Source of the DNA: Neurospora intermedia
Lineage: Eukaryota; Ascomycota; Sordariomycetes; Sordariales; Sordariaceae
Direction of reading: 5' to 3'
Length of the DNA: 64,000 nucleotides
NCBI GenBank assembly: GCA_037102815.1
Contig: BTPP01000004.1
Span: 3,782,001 to 3,846,000 of the forward strand
In this document: positions 36,121-49,700 of the stretch, one piece after another
Layout of the letters: each line of letters starts with the position of its first letter
How positions within the stretch are numbered: position 1 is the first letter of the stretch
The notes under the pieces: model-generated
Databases searched by the model: none
Told to the model about the DNA's origin: nothing
The model's input: the letters and a program-made list of their open reading frames with translations, nothing else
Translations under genes and position numbers: made by a program

Positions 36121-39100
36121 CGATTGCGATGACGTATGCCACCAGGCCGAGATATTCATGGAGTTTGTGCAAGTTTGTTTTCCTCACCTTCTAGAAGGAC
36201 CTGTGATGGAACATATTCAACCACTCAAACATGATGTTTTCTCCCCTCTCCTGTTGTACACCGGCCAGAGACCAGAGTAGGGCAAAGAGATTGTGGATCA
36301 TTCTGCCAGTCTATCATTGTTGCTCATATTCTAAGCAAGAGATAAATGCTGCTCTCAATGTATCGAATCGATTCGGAGATAGACATTGGTGTAGATCCAA
36401 AAATGAGATCGTCACGCGTCCATTATATATGTATATATATACTGCATAGTATACTACATACATACCTTTACCAACAGCCGGAAAACCTGAGGGGTACAGA
36501 ACCCAAACTGGCGGGCCATCAAGAAAGAAACAATCCACGATCCGCGTGACGGCCCGTATTGCCACACTGACCTATTTCAGAACATTTCCTGTGAGCACTT
36601 CATGGTGGGCGTTTCCCGTTGGGTTTTCCATAGATTTATTTCCCTTTCGGACAAATTTCACTCATCACGGCAATGTTGTGTTCCTTGTCGGACATGCCGC
36701 AGCATTAAAAAGCGGTGGTCGAGAAAGATTTCGGGGACGATCCGGCCACCGCCAAAAGACAGCTTCTAGTCACTGCTAGTACGTATGTATAAAGTGCCGT
36801 CGATTCGTTGACCCAGCTTGTAGGACCCCGTTGTGGAACCGTATTAGCGCACCGGCCCATGGTTGAGATTCTCCCCTTCCCAAGGTTAGCAGTTGGTCAC
36901 ACGTACATATGAAAAAGAGAGATATCTTTGCTTCTCTTCTTTCTGCTCATTTTAAGCGCATGAATCAAATGGCGCAAGACTGAATCGATCCGCAAAGGCA
37001 AACAGGGATTCCTCTCAACCTCCTACGCTTCCACCGTATCACACAGCTCCAGGTTTTTATTTCTTTCTTTCTTGTTGGCCGAGGATATGCATTCCATGTG
37101 ATGCCAATGCTTGGCTCGGTAATCACGGTTGCGGATAGGTTCTTGGAAATGAGCTTGAGCATGAGTCAAGAAAAAGCTTTCCGTTGAGAAGCTTTTCAAT
37201 AAGAGGCTGGATGTGCTGGGCAGTGGCTGAGGTAGTGTAGGTGATCTGGGCCCAAAACCTGGCAATTGATTCGGATCTAGGATCGCGGCTTCGGTTTGAT
37301 ATAGTGTATTAGGTATACGTAGACTTACACACAAGGCACCATGCTGGAGTTCGAGTCAGATATGTTAAACCCAATACCAAAATGTCGAGGTGTACGTAAC
37401 TGAAGTGGTGACCAGCTTGCCGGTTTCCGACACTGTGTTCGTAAATGTACTAGTGTAGTATGCAGGCAGCTTGTCGACGGAATAGAGTCGGACAGCGGTC
37501 GGATGGTGTCGTGCCGATTACCACTACGTAAGCACTGTGTATCTTCAGCCTCCTTTACCGTACATCCAGCTACAGTACCACACCCATGCCACCCGGCTCG
37601 GCAATCCTTAGCCTTATCTTGAGAAGCTTCCATGGCGATCGAGACTGGTCGTTGTGCGGTACCTGGGATGGGAGGTGAGAGAAGAGGCGTGATATACATA
37701 TGGGAATGCCCATCAGTCACGCCAAAGAAGAAAGAGGGGACCGGCGCAAACGTGGATCTGGATGTCATGACCAGGCAGTGCAGGGTTCGTCCATCGTCAC
37801 ATCCAAACACACAAGACCGCTATTTCGAGATGCCGTCCCTTGAACTTTGTGTTTTTCCTACAAGGCCGAAGGTGGGATAGGAAGACTCTCGTGACCCCCG
37901 TGTTACGGCAATGCACAAAAAGACCCCAGATGGAATATACATATGTATATGCAAAATGCAGCCTTCATACAGAACCGAATACCAGATCCTACCAACCCCC
38001 GCAGACCCATCCGAGCTGTCTCATCATCACACTTCAGTTCTCCCGTGGGGTGCATGCTGTTCTCTGTACATGGACATGATGGTCGCTGTGAGATGGAAGC
38101 AGGAGGTTGGTTCTCCCGTCCCCATGGAAGTCCCTTTCTGCCTTGGTGCACGATGCCCCACCTGTATCCAGCTTTTGCAGCGCGGCGGGTAGCCATACTC
38201 CCATAGCTGGGGAACGCTCCACCAAGCCCACGACACGATTGGTGTTTGTCTCGACCGCCAAGGTTCTCTTGACGGTATCGGTCCCAGTCGGGATCGGGCA
38301 CGTCCACTTACAAGTTGTTTAAACCACATGCGTTTGGTACTGTGCGCGCAGACCGATGCCCGTGGCGCAGACGTCTTCCTCTCTCCATGACGGGCCATGG
38401 GTGATGGATCATGTCCTGCCACCTAGTCTAGGCAAATGTTGCCAAAGAAAATCTGCCTCTCTTGGCAGCAGATGTTCTGAACTCTGCCAGGTTCTCCAGC
38501 ACTTTTATCTTGTGCCCATTCCCGCCCCTCTGCAATCGTCCCGTCCCAGCCTGCTTCAATGTTGACCTTTCATTCATCACTTCTTTCCTTCCTTTTTCTT
38601 TTCGGGTTCGGAAGTCTTGCGCGGTGTTCATTGTCGATCACTGTTGTCCGCCGCCTCAAAGCATCACTCGTTGGCACCTTTTAGTGGCACCGTTTACGAC
38701 TATCACCCAAACTTACTACTACTACACCATTCCAGTACTTTAAGTTGAATCGCGGGGACTGGTAACGAAAAAGAAGGATTTTCTGCCAGTTACGACTGTT
38801 ATCAAGTCTGGCTACCACGCCCGGCAGCAACTGCGACGACAACGCGACTTACGGTTTCGACCAAAGCGCTCCTTCCCGCACAAAGTGACGTCGCCGCTGC
38901 TGTTCTATTTGGCTTGGCGCTCGAGATCGAATTCGACCGAAGGGCGAGTGGTGGGAACTCAGAGGAAGGGGGACAAACGCCACCTTGCAAAGCACAAACA
39001 ACAGCGATCCCTAACTACAGCCCGGCGAGATTGTTCGGCTTCTCTTCCGCCTTCGCTTTTCGATCCCCGATATCCTTTAACTGTCGCTTAACAACTCTCG

Positions 39101-39711
39101 GTCGTCACAGCTTCCTAAACACTACGCCGCTTTACTCCCGTACGCCATAAAGCTCCGTTGGCTTCCCTCTCCTATCCGGGTTACTGAGTTGGCTGGAACA
39201 GCGTTCGTGGTCTGTCTTGGATCTTATTTTAAGAAACGAAACACAAACCCACTCGGTTCAGATACACAACAGCAGGGCTGAGGCTGAGCCAGGATCCGCC
39301 TGCGCGCATCACTTGGTCATCATCGGGCAACGGGCGAGAATACCGGCTGACCGGGACATTGGGGATCCCGCAGCTTAGAAAGAGGGAAAACGAAACAAGC
39401 AGAGGTCTTGTTCGCGATTAAAAGGTATCGCAGGGCCATCCCGTTCCGTTTAGCTCAGACACCTTGGACCCTGTTCCTGCGAAAAGCTACGGGCCACCAG
39501 CCTCCTCGGCCCCACATCAAAACAAAAGGAGGAACAGGTCAAATTTCCCTGTTTCTGGGCATTCAGGTCAGAGTTACTCGCTTCTTTCGACTTTTCGCCT
39601 TTTGGTCTTGCTCATCAACAGTACATCTATTCGACTTTTGCGCCGACTGCTTGCGGAGCACACGACAACTATCGGGTTTACTTACGGCTTGTCCGTACAA
39701 GCCACGACAGG
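36121..39711. other. Long gene-free region upstream of the antiporter gene
   Basis: These 3.6 kb have normal base composition but no frame that I would call a gene. The longest (161 codons, minus, 37325-37810) has no family character and low-complexity composition. The last 0.5-1 kb is likely promoter and leader of the antiporter gene. A short alternating AT tract is at 36424-36440. I see no RNA gene. Confidence 0.5.
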
Positions 39712-42700
39712 ATGGCGTGGGACAAGCTTTCCATCACCAGGCCCCACCTGGTGTACATTATCCTGGGCGGCTTCACCTCTCTGTTCATGCTGTGTTCCTC
39801 CATCATCAAGGAGCGCATGTACATTGGTGAAGCTACCGTGGCCACTCTCTGCGGCCTCATCTTTGGCCCTCATGCTGCAGGGCTCATAGACCCTATCGAG
39901 TGGGGCAATATAGATATCGTCACGATCGAGTTCTCTCGCCTCGTTCTCGTCGTCCAATGTTTCGCCGTCGGAGTCGAATTGCCAAAGTTCTACATGGAAA
40001 AGCACTGGAGATCCGTCACATTCCTCCTTATTCCTGTCATGCTCTGGGGCTGGCTGATCACCAGCCTTTTTGTCTGGTGGCTGATTCCACCCCTGAGCTG
40101 GCTCGACAGTCTGGTTGTTGCTGCCTGTGTCACGGCTACGGATCCTGTCCTCGCTTCATCTGTTGTCGGTAAGGGCAAGTTCGCAAAAAGAGTGCCCAAG
40201 CATTTGCGAGATCTGCTCTCTGCCGAATCCGGCTGCAACGATGGCATGGCTTTCCCCTTCGTCTACCTTTCTCTGTACCTCATTCTAGACCACCGTGAGG
40301 CCCGAGACGTATCATTTCATTGGATCGTCTTCACCATTCTCTACGAGTGCGTTTTCGGCGCCATCTTTGGCTTCATGGTCGGCTATATCGCACGCCACGG
40401 TATCAAGTATGCAGAGAGACATGAGCTGATCGACCGAGAGAGTTTCCTCGTCTTCTACTTTGTCCTGGCCCTCTTTTGCGCTGGGTCTGGTAGCATCCTA
40501 GGCGTAGATGATCTTCTTGTTGGCTTCGCTGCCGGCGTCGGTTTCTCCAATGACGGTTGGTTCACAAACAAGACGGAGGAATCCCACGTATCCAACGTTA
40601 TTGATTTGCTCATCAACTTGGCATACTTTGTCTACCTCGGCACCATCATTCCTTGGGAGCAGTTCAACAACTTCGACATCGGACTGGGCGCTTGGCGCTT
40701 GGTCGTTCTCGCCATCATGGTCATTCTCTTCAGACGAATCCCCATTATGATGGCTCTAAAACCACTGATACCCGACATCAAAACATGGCGCGAGGCTTTG
40801 TTTGCTGGTCACTTCGGTCCTATTGGCGTCGGTGCCATCTTTGTCGCCATTCTGGCGCGCGCTGAGCTGGAGCATGAGGATCCTATCCCCCTTGCCGATA
40901 TCTCCAACATCAACCCGAACAATCCGCACTTCCACCTGATCCGACTGGTGTGGCCCATTGTTACCTTCTTGGTGGTGTCTTCGATTATCGTCCATGGCTC
41001 ATCAGTCGCCGTGTTTACGCTCGGCAAGCACATTAACACTCTTACCATCACCATGTCATACACGCAAGCCAATGAAGACGGACCTTCCTGGATGAACCGC
41101 TTGCCCCGCATCACTTCGGTTTCCCGCTCTCAAGCTAGGAACATGTCGGACACCGAAGATGATATGAAGATGCCTGAATTCCCCCCTGGCACGCTGCCCC
41201 CTACTGGTCTTCCCGGTACCTTTTTGCGTCGCCAGAAGGAAGAGGATAAAGGCACCGGGCGTCATGCGGGAAGCCGATCATCATCGGCCAACGGCCGGCG
41301 TCGGAGAAAGAGATGGGATGACGGGATCGGACCCGGAGGCCCTATTAGCCAGTCAGCAATCTTCCCCCAGCGCCGAAGCCAAAGCGAACAGGCGATCGCT
41401 TCGCCGCACGATGAGATGTCTCTCGAGCCATCTGACACTGCGCGGTTGTCACCTTCGGATGCCTTGACTACGCGCCGCCGCTCGGTAAGAAAAAGTGAAA
41501 AGGAAAGATCATCTGATGAAACCGCCTCCCCTTACGAAGCGAGCCCCACATCTGGACAGAGGGATCAGGAACTTGAATACTACGACGAGGGCGACCATGT
41601 CATTGTGGAGGATCGCGAAGGAAATGTTCTGGCTGTGGAATCCCCAGCTACGGGCGAAGGCCAGAATCCAGTGGAGGCTCTCAAGGAGAAGCTTGAGGCT
41701 GAGGCTGGGCCATCGGGCTGGAGCTATGACGCCTTGAAGAAGAAGATTCAGAACTGGCGTGATGAGGAAGCGGCAAAGCGCAAGGAGAAGGAGAAGTCTA
41801 CTAGGAGAAGTGAACCGGCCAGAGCGTACCAGTTTGGTACAACGGTTAGTACCGCTGATGCATCCCCCTTTCGCTTATTTAACTAACCTTTTCATGCAGA
41901 TTATTGTCGAAAATGAAGATGGCGAGGTCCTCAAGAAATATGAACTGCCTTCAGAGAAACCAGAAAACGATTTTGTTTCCCAGAGCTTGAAGTACATGGG
42001 TATCAAGGGTGGGGACAAGGCACAAGTCGCAGGAGGTGCAGCCGGTGGCGAGGGCTCGGCCACTAGGCCGTCCAAACCAACCAAACGTCCTACGTGGGCT
42101 TCGGCCGTGGTTGGTGGCGGCGATACATCGAAAAAGAAGAATGCGGTGGAAGAACAAGAAGAAGACGATCGTCATATTCGCTTCACTATTGGTGGTGTTG
42201 GCCAACGCATGAACAAAGAGGACTTCATCCGGGAGATGCAGAAGTTGGACAAGAGTACGCGCAAGGAGATTGTGGACCAGTCCAACGCATCGAGCGCTGT
42301 CAAGAGCCTAGCCAAAGCGGACCTTACGCCTAAGCAGCTCCAGCAACCGCAGCAGCAGCAACCACAGCCGGTACAGCGCAGAGGATCTCCCGCAGGATCT
42401 GTCAAGTCCAGCCACAGCAAGGATAGCCTCACAAGACAAGGGCGTCCTGAGAAGTCGGAGATGATGAGCGGAGGTAGCAATGCTGAACGCAGCGAGTCAC
42501 CATCGATGTCGGGGTCAAGGTCGAGGTCGAGGTCGAGGTCGCCATCGCCTCTCACGGCAGAGGGCGGATCAGCAGCTCCAAGCAGAGACGTTCCAGAAAC
42601 AGCAGCAGAGCGAAGACGCAGGCTGGCGGTGCTCCAGAGCGTTGGAGACGACGGAGAAGGGGAACAGGGTGAGACACCAGCGGAAAGACGGCGCAGAGAA

Positions 42701-42823
42701 GCTGCTCTGGGCATGTTTCCGGGCGCAGCTGAGGACGAGGATAGCGAGGATGATGATACCCCCAGGATCCCGCCACCGAGGAGAGGGATCAGGTTCGCGG
42801 AGCCGACCAGGCGAGAGACATGA
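39712..42823 (+). CDS. nha1: Nha1/Sod2-type plasma-membrane Na+(K+)/H+ antiporter
   Basis: Fungal Nha1 proteins export Na+ and K+ in exchange for protons at the plasma membrane. Exons 39712-41844 and 41900-42823 give 1018 residues. Residues 1-440 hold about 12 membrane segments of the CPA1 fold, with the TATDPVLA motif near residue 142 and ESGCNDGMAFPF near 172-183, which carry the conserved Asp residues of the transport site. The rest is a long hydrophilic cytoplasmic tail with acidic, Ser-rich and Arg-Ser repeat (SRSRSRSRSP) segments. The tail includes IIVENEDGEVLKKYELP, resembling the conserved tail blocks that link Nha1 to osmotic and cell-cycle signalling. The 55-base intron (GTTAGT, ACTAAC, TGCAG) lies in the tail on a codon boundary. 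The start context is ACAGGATGG. The gene name follows the family. Confidence 0.93.
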
Positions 42824-43549
42824 GTTAAATGATTGACTGACTTAGTGAATAATGTTTGGTATGAGGACTGAGCATGAATGGGTTCTGTATATGTGTCTAC
42901 GGACGATAAAGTGGAAGAGTAATGAGATGCAGCGAGATGTTTAAGTGTTTGATGTTTATTCTTTTAAATAGATATTTTGAGCGAGAAGTATACATGCAGA
43001 GCCGGCAGTACCAAGGATGGCATTGACAATGTTTGCTGACTGGAATAGGATCATGTGCGTGGTTGCGTGAACTCGAAAAACATAGTTGGTTTTGGGATCC
43101 ATCCCCTTGACAACGATTACATTGCACATACATACCATCACTGCAGTGGTGGGAAAAGGGGGGGAAGTTGGAAAATCTGGGGAAGTACATGTGCTATGTA
43201 CCTAACTGCTGAATCCTCGGTCCCGTGACTGAAGCGTACCCGATATGGCTTAGCGTCCGATAAGAAAACTCGTCATGGTCGGTGCGATTCGAGGTCCAAT
43301 CCAACTTTTTGAAACTCTCAGGTCACTGTCCACTGTCCAGCAGAGTTGCCCGTCAAAAAGCAGGTTGTTTTGCTCACACGCTGTGCCTGTATCCACTTAT
43401 CCGATTTCTCCGATTTCTCAATTGCAACAGACATCCACAAAGCCGATAACATTACCTCGATTCCATACCTGTCGGGCCCAAGTCACCACCACCACCACCA
43501 CCAACGATAGTCCTTCTACCTATTCCACCACCCACCCACATAATCCAAA
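42824..43549. other. Intergenic, antiporter 3' flank and tom22 promoter
   Basis: This 0.7 kb spacer separates two plus-strand genes. The last 100 bases before tom22 are C/A-rich with a CCA repeat (43486-43503), a common fungal leader composition. I see no separate gene. Confidence 0.5.
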
Positions 43550-44459
43550 ATGGTTCAGCTCACCGAGGTCGAAGACGAGCACTTCCAGCAGCCGCAGGTC
43601 GGCCCTGAGGAGGATGACGAGGATTTCACTGACACTGGTGAGTGAAGCTTTCCTCTACTGTCGAGGACAAAGAAAGAGAGGAGTCTCGGGCTGGAGGGGT
43701 TATAAGGACTTGTACGACTACGTCACTGTCGCCATCACCAAATACCCATGGCATCCCGACGCCGTCCATCCTAAGTCATGCCACCGTGACGCCCACGCCA
43801 AAACGACAACCTACCAGACGCAGTTGCCAGCCAACATCGATATACCTACATATACACACACACACGTCCCCCTTCAACATACAATGACATACTTGGAGTC
43901 CCATCAGCCCAACAACCACGCGCCATATTACCACCACCCAATCTAGCCTTAACATCTTTAGCCCGAGTCCTCTAGATACAACACATTACCACCATGGGCC
44001 TGTTCTCCTCTTAAGTCTAGACAGATAGTCGGAACGACAAGGCCAAACAACCCACTAACCCCACGCCTCTACACATAAACAGACTCCGAGATCTCCGTCG
44101 ACTCCGACTACGAGTCCCAAGAGACCTTCACCGACCGCCTGTACGCCCTGCGCGACATGGTCAGCCCCACCACGCGCGGCTGGTTCTACCACAAGTACTC
44201 CACTACTACCAACTTTGTCAAGTCGACACTCTCCTTCGCCGGCCGCGCCGCCTGGGCCGTTTCTGTTTCGGGACTGCTGATCGGCGTCCCCTTCGCCATT
44301 GCCTTCGCCGAGGACCAGAACTACGCCGCTATGGAGCAGGAGGCGCGCATGCGCGAGCTTGGCTCTGATGTTCTCACTGCTGGTGGTGAGGGACAGGCTG
44401 GTACGGCCGAGAAGACCTTGGCTGCTATCGGTGGCGAGGGGGCTCGGCCTGCGCTCTAA
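43550..44459 (+). CDS. tom22: Tom22 mitochondrial import receptor subunit
   Basis: Tom22 is the central receptor of the outer-membrane TOM complex and links Tom20/Tom70 to the Tom40 pore. Exons 43550-43637 and 44083-44459 give 154 residues, the length I recall for N. crassa Tom22. The N-terminal cytosolic domain is strongly acidic ([15 protein letters not shown]). One membrane segment ([20 protein letters not shown]) lies near residues 85-105 and is followed by a short intermembrane-space tail ending ARPAL. The start lies in a CCAAAATGG context. The intron (43638-44082) is 445 bases, far longer than the 50-90 typical here, with GTGAGT and ACAG borders and a CACTAAC branch site near 44052. The spliced protein reads as the known N. 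crassa sequence, which also identifies the genus. Confidence 0.97.
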
Positions 44460-45614
44460 AGAGGGAGGCCGCGAGTCTTAAGTGTGGAAAATGAAAAACG
44501 AAGATGAGCGCGGGACGGATGGCTGTTGTGAACCGGGAGATGTGAAGGGGAGAGAGGGATGGCTGACCAAAGGGCGGCGGGCTGGAAACCAGCATTTCCA
44601 GGATGGGGACCGTTTGGGGGGGATAAAAAAAGAGAACCCCGAGTTCTCTCCGGCAGAGGCCTTGAACGGATACACCAAAACCAGCACCCGGTTTCACAAC
44701 TTGACGCAGTCTGATCTGACAAGACCGGCCAACGGAACGACACCCACGGAATCTCGTTTCTGGGCGAAAAATAGAAGAAGAAGGCCAGCATCGTTAACCA
44801 GCTTACGATGATTATCTCGCCATCCCTCACGTTTGGCATTTCCCATCTTCTCGAAACTCCACTCACTTCTCCCCGCTCAAACACACACATCACCACACAT
44901 TGTATATTATCTGTTAGGTACTTTTGGGGTTGTCCGCCACTTTGCATGGTCGTTGTAATGGTATTCTTCGGAAGCGTACCGCGGGAATGAAGGGAGCCAA
45001 AAAGGAAACGGGAAGAAGAGATAGAGAGCATTTATAATTCCCCAACGACATGTTTATGATGAACAACACCCATATCCACTTATTGTACGAAAAGTAAGAC
45101 GAGGGAAATGATCCTGATGAAGAGTCCATTTATCCGTATCATCTGTCGCCAGTACTTATTGTTTCATTTCTGGTGCGCCCTTATATTTGTAACCTGAGCT
45201 TCGTGTATGGTCACGCAGAAAGAGCCGGTAGGACTCCCGAGCGAATGTAGCCAGGATTTCACAAGGTTCTCATAGAAGACATGACTGACACTGCATTCCA
45301 CACTCACCGTGCTACAAGTGGATATGTATTCAACATCCTGTCACGAGGACTTGAACAGTACATAGGCGGACTTTTTTAGCCGCAGACAAAACTCGACCAT
45401 GATTGTGAATTCCCCCCTTTCTTTTTTTCCTTTTCTTTGTGAACTGTCAATGATTATTATTATTATTATCATTTAGAAATACTGAACACGTCGTCCTCAA
45501 TCTGTTGTTTACTAAGAAGCTGCAGCACGACCCAACCGTAACATACCTAGCTACCAAAACCGTCACTTAAACAACTAGGAAAAGCAATTGCCACCCGGCC
45601 GAAACGTGATATGC

Positions 45615-45740
45615 TTCTCCTAAAGTCGGGAAAAAGAAAAAAGAGTAAAAAGAAAAGAAGAAAAAAATAATGATAAAAAAAAGAAAAAAAGTAAAACAAA
45701 AACAAAAGGGAAAACAAGAAGAAAAAGAAAAATAATAAGG
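45615..45740. repeat. A/G-only tract
   Basis: About 125 bases consist almost entirely of A and G, with runs of AAAAAG units. No coding potential is evident. Tracts like this can exclude nucleosomes; that role is inferred. Confidence 0.7.
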
Positions 45741-46264
45741 GGACGTCCTCGGACAGCCCAGATGATATCTATCAATAGTCGTTACTGTCATGGAGATGAT
45801 TCGGACCATCTCGCCAACCAAGCCATACATGTATGTCCTTATGCAAAAGGATACAAAGTGAATGAACGAGTCTTGTTAAGCCTTGCCTACCAAGTGGATT
45901 ATTTATCTCATTTGTAGTATAATTATGGTTGTTAACGGCGGTGGCTGTGTAGTCGTGACATGACAGTCGCAAGACAGTGAACTCTAGTGATCCAAATGAC
46001 ACTTCGTTGTCATCTCTCCCACTGAGTTACATGACTATCTATGCGACTTATTACAACTTTCACCCATACACCCCCCAATATCAAGGGCAACATAAAGCTG
46101 ATAAGACTGGTATGCACACTCACTCACTCTATAACCATGTCACACAGGTTGCCAGTCCTATGATAAAAGTACCAAATCACATACAAAGGTCAAGCGCTGA
46201 AACATTTTGTTTATTAGACTTATACGAGAGAAGAACCGGGGGAGGGGGAATCTTGACTATATAC

Positions 46265-46274
46265 ACAGACAGAC

Positions 46275-46307
<33 letters not shown>

Positions 46308-46308
46308 T
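46265..46308. repeat. GACA/GATA tetranucleotide microsatellite
   Basis: A few CAGA units lead into about eight GATA units. The tract is a simple-sequence repeat that is likely to vary between strains. Confidence 0.9.
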
Positions 46309-46754
46309 AGGCAGATGGAATTTTCAAGATCCACAAGAAAAAAAAAAAAAAAATACAGGCAAAGGAAAGAAAGGGTGTAACATGTAATAAGCGAATGTGA
46401 CATAGTAATAATGTGTTTGAGTTCAGTTTGTTTGTTTGTTTGTGTGGGTAATGATGTTATGTGCAAGTGTGATGGAACACAGTGACCGGTGGGCTGGTTT
46501 AGGTTGTTGATGGATGGATTTCCTGAATCCATTTTTCTCTACCTACCCATCTCGGTAGTGTGTCCATGTTGTCCAACAACGTATAGAGGATGTCTGTGTG
46601 TTGTATGTGAAGAAGAAGTTGAAAAGGAATAAAGGGGCTAGTCGTCGGACTAAGTAGAGAGGTAGTTCAAATGTCAACGCTTTTTTTTTCTCTTCTTTTG
46701 TGGTTTCCTCGCTCTTTCCAATTTTTATGTGTTCTGGTAGTCGTCAAAACAATT

Positions 46755-49700
46755 TCATTGTCCAAAGCTGATATGACTCTTGTGAGCATCTTGGAGTGCT
46801 GTGTTTCATTTCTCGTTAGTTACTTTCGTTCACGTATACCCGGCAGCTTCATAAGAGGAGAGAAACTTACTCTTCAAAACAGTAAGTTGACCGGTCCTAT
46901 CTCCACAGGCAATCTGCAGCCCGCTGCCCTCCTTAAAGTCAAGAACTACGCTGTTAGGCAACTCTTGCATCTCCATTTCCGGCTCATAGGGCATCTTGAA
47001 CTCGCTCATGTGAAATCGCTTTACAGCCTGAGCCTGGAGCGAGGCCGAGAGGTTCTGCGCAGGGCTCAGGATGAGAAAGCCGTGGCTGTCGAGACACGCG
47101 GTCCGACGCTTCCAGAGGAGAGTGTCGGGGAACTGGACGTTCACATCGCCCATGAAAGATACGATTGTCGGGGGCTGAGGCTGCGAGGCTGGCTGGGGTG
47201 GTTCCTGCACCTGCGGTTGAGGTGCTGACGGTTGGGCCTGGCGGGAAGGCTGAGGAGGCGTTCTGTGTTGTTGGGGGATAACTGTCCGTACTTCAGGCGG
47301 AGACATTGGGTTCTTCTCCGCGGGCTGAACTTCGGGGACATCCTCCTCGACAAGAGTGGGCGAGATGTTGGGCGCGCCGTTCTTACGGTTAGGGACAATG
47401 TTAGACAGGCGGCGCATAAAGCGCGACGCACGACTTCCATCCTTCTTGCCACTGGACGGACTGAGAGTAGAATCAGCGTTTGAGTGGCTAGATCCAAGTC
47501 GTCCCTCATCTTCCGCATGATAAGGGGAGCCGTGCTCGATTGACGATGCTTTGCTGCCAGCACTGTCACGGCGAGACGACTTGAATGACTGGGTGGGCTG
47601 GACCGTCGATTGGCGAGATGGCGATCGAGGCGACGCAAGACCGGCGGGTAGCTCATCGGATGATGGGCCCTTGCCAAGCCGGTCCTTCATGAACTCCTTG
47701 ACGACCGCCATGGAAGAGCGTCTCGTTGAGTTGGCGTCGTCCTCTGCCGCTACACTCTCTGGCCCTTCCTTCCTCGAGAAAGCACGCTGTTCCTCGGACT
47801 GAGACTGGTACACTGGCGCGGTTTGCGACGGGGCGGAACGGTCACCGGACTGCGTATCTAGCGGGGACTGCTTTAGTTCTAAGCGCACAAAATCCGCTGG
47901 GTCAGCCTTCTTCGAGTCTGGGGCTTTTGGGTAAGGCTGTTTGTATGGATCTATTCGGACTATGCGGGCGGTCACTTGAACCGGATCAGGCCGGCCCCTT
48001 GGTACGGCTCCCCCCTCAAATATGGAAAGTCGATTCTTTACGGATCCGGACCTACCAATCTGCGACTGCGGATTTGCTGACGTCCTGGCTTCCGTGGTGG
48101 ATGGTGATCTATCGGCGACGGATGGTGATCTCGACGGTGTCTCACGCAAACTGGGTTTCCGAACTGCGAAGAAAGTAGTAGCAGGTCGCTCTTTCGGAGC
48201 GGGGTCCGGCGGCCCAGCAGGGGCACCGGACAACGTCTGGAGTGCCTTGATTCGCTGCGAAATGCTCGAGCCAATCTTGCCGGTTACTGGCTTTATGTCT
48301 TGTTGTCCCATTTTCTGGAGGAACCCAGCACTGGTCGAGAGAGACCTGGACGTGCCAGCTTGGACATTCGCAGGCGAAAGCAACGTGTTCCTAACCGGAC
48401 TGGATACCGTCCTCGAGAATCGCGGTGCGGATGAACCAGTCTCGATCATCGAATTTCTCTTGTATGACACGTCACCGGGGGACAATGAGCCAGGTGACCT
48501 TGACGCGGTGATCGGCTTGGCTCCTTGTACGGTTGCCGACTGCAACTCATCCATAAGCCTGTCGTCATCCGCAAGGCTGACCACCGATAACCGCTTGTCC
48601 CTGTCAACTCCATCGTAGTCTGGTCGAAGAGGCTCAAATGCAGACTTTGGCCTCGCTTGCGGAGTCTGGACAGCCGACGGTTCCCTCCTCTCTGGAACCT
48701 CAGATTGCCCTTCCTGAGAAGACACGTTATCTCCAGGCACGTCACCCTGGCCTGGCGTGATGATTTCTGGAACTTCCTGGCTAGGCTCATCGGCCAAATG
48801 CTTGCTGTTTCGAGTCGAAGAATTGGAATTCGGTATTGGGAATTCAGGCAATGGTGATCCGTGGTCCTCGGCATCTGTGGCCGCAGCAGAGTTGTCGACT
48901 TCCGGGGTGGTTCCCTCTTTCGCTTCTGGGGAAATTGCTGCTTGGTTGTCTGCATCTCCATCTGCATTGCGTGATGCGTCGTTTGCTCCCGAGGACTTGG
49001 ATATCGGCAAAGCCGGTGCCAAAGCTGCACCTCCTGCCTCCCCTGCCGCAGCATTCTCAACCACAGCCACAGGCGTCCCAATCGTTTCTTCCTGGCTGTT
49101 GTCGGCTTGTGAGTCTGCCTTAGTTTCCGCCGCTAGCTCCTCCTGCTTTTCGACATCCTCCACTGACTGCGCGGGAGGCGCATCAGTCCGATCTTCAGTA
49201 GGTGCAGCTGCACTCATAGTTGCAGGCTGTTCGAGCAATGTTGGCGCGCCTTCGAGGCTCTGTTCCTTGTCGGCGAGAACGGTTTCATCTGTAGATTCCA
49301 AAAGAGAGGAAGCTTGCGTAGATTCGCTCAGATCTGATGAGGTCGCAACAGTTGCTATGGGTGAGGTTGGGTGAGAATCCGTGCGCATATCAACTGGCGA
49401 ATGATCGCCAGCGGCCTCCCTGTCCACTCCCGAGTCGCCCTGGGAATTGGTTATTAAGGGGTTGTGCAAAGATTGGGCTTCAGCATCGGCAGGCCCCTGA
49501 TTAGCGCTCTCGAGGGCCACCAGTGTTGTTGTGGCGTCTGGGAGTGGTTCTGAGATTTGGAGTGAGTGGGAGCTTGGCGCAAAAGGCGCTTCGCCAGCAC
49601 CTTCAGTAGGATTTTTTGGCGTGGAATTCGAACTCATCATCTTCTTTTTCTCCCTCAGTTTCATCGCCTTCAGTAGCCGTGCCTTTTCAGGTGTTATGGC

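Larger units (their letters stand above)
44460..46754. other. Intergenic, convergent 3' flanks with simple repeats
   Basis: This 2.3 kb spacer lies between converging genes. It holds an A-rich purine tract (45615-45740), a GATA microsatellite near 46270 and a poly-A run at 46338-46353. I find no supported gene. Confidence 0.5.

Noticed and set aside
37325-37810. 161-codon minus-strand frame
   Set aside because: Its composition is not protein-like, there is no recognisable motif, and no promoter or intron signals support it.
39408-39889. Overlapping upstream frames at the nha1 start, possible regulatory uORFs
   Set aside because: Both frames begin with TTG rather than ATG, so they do not support a conventional uORF.
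43275-43946. 223-codon plus-strand frame overlapping tom22
   Set aside because: It runs through the tom22 leader, the first exon in the wrong frame and the intron, and is Thr/His-rich from C/A-rich leader DNA.
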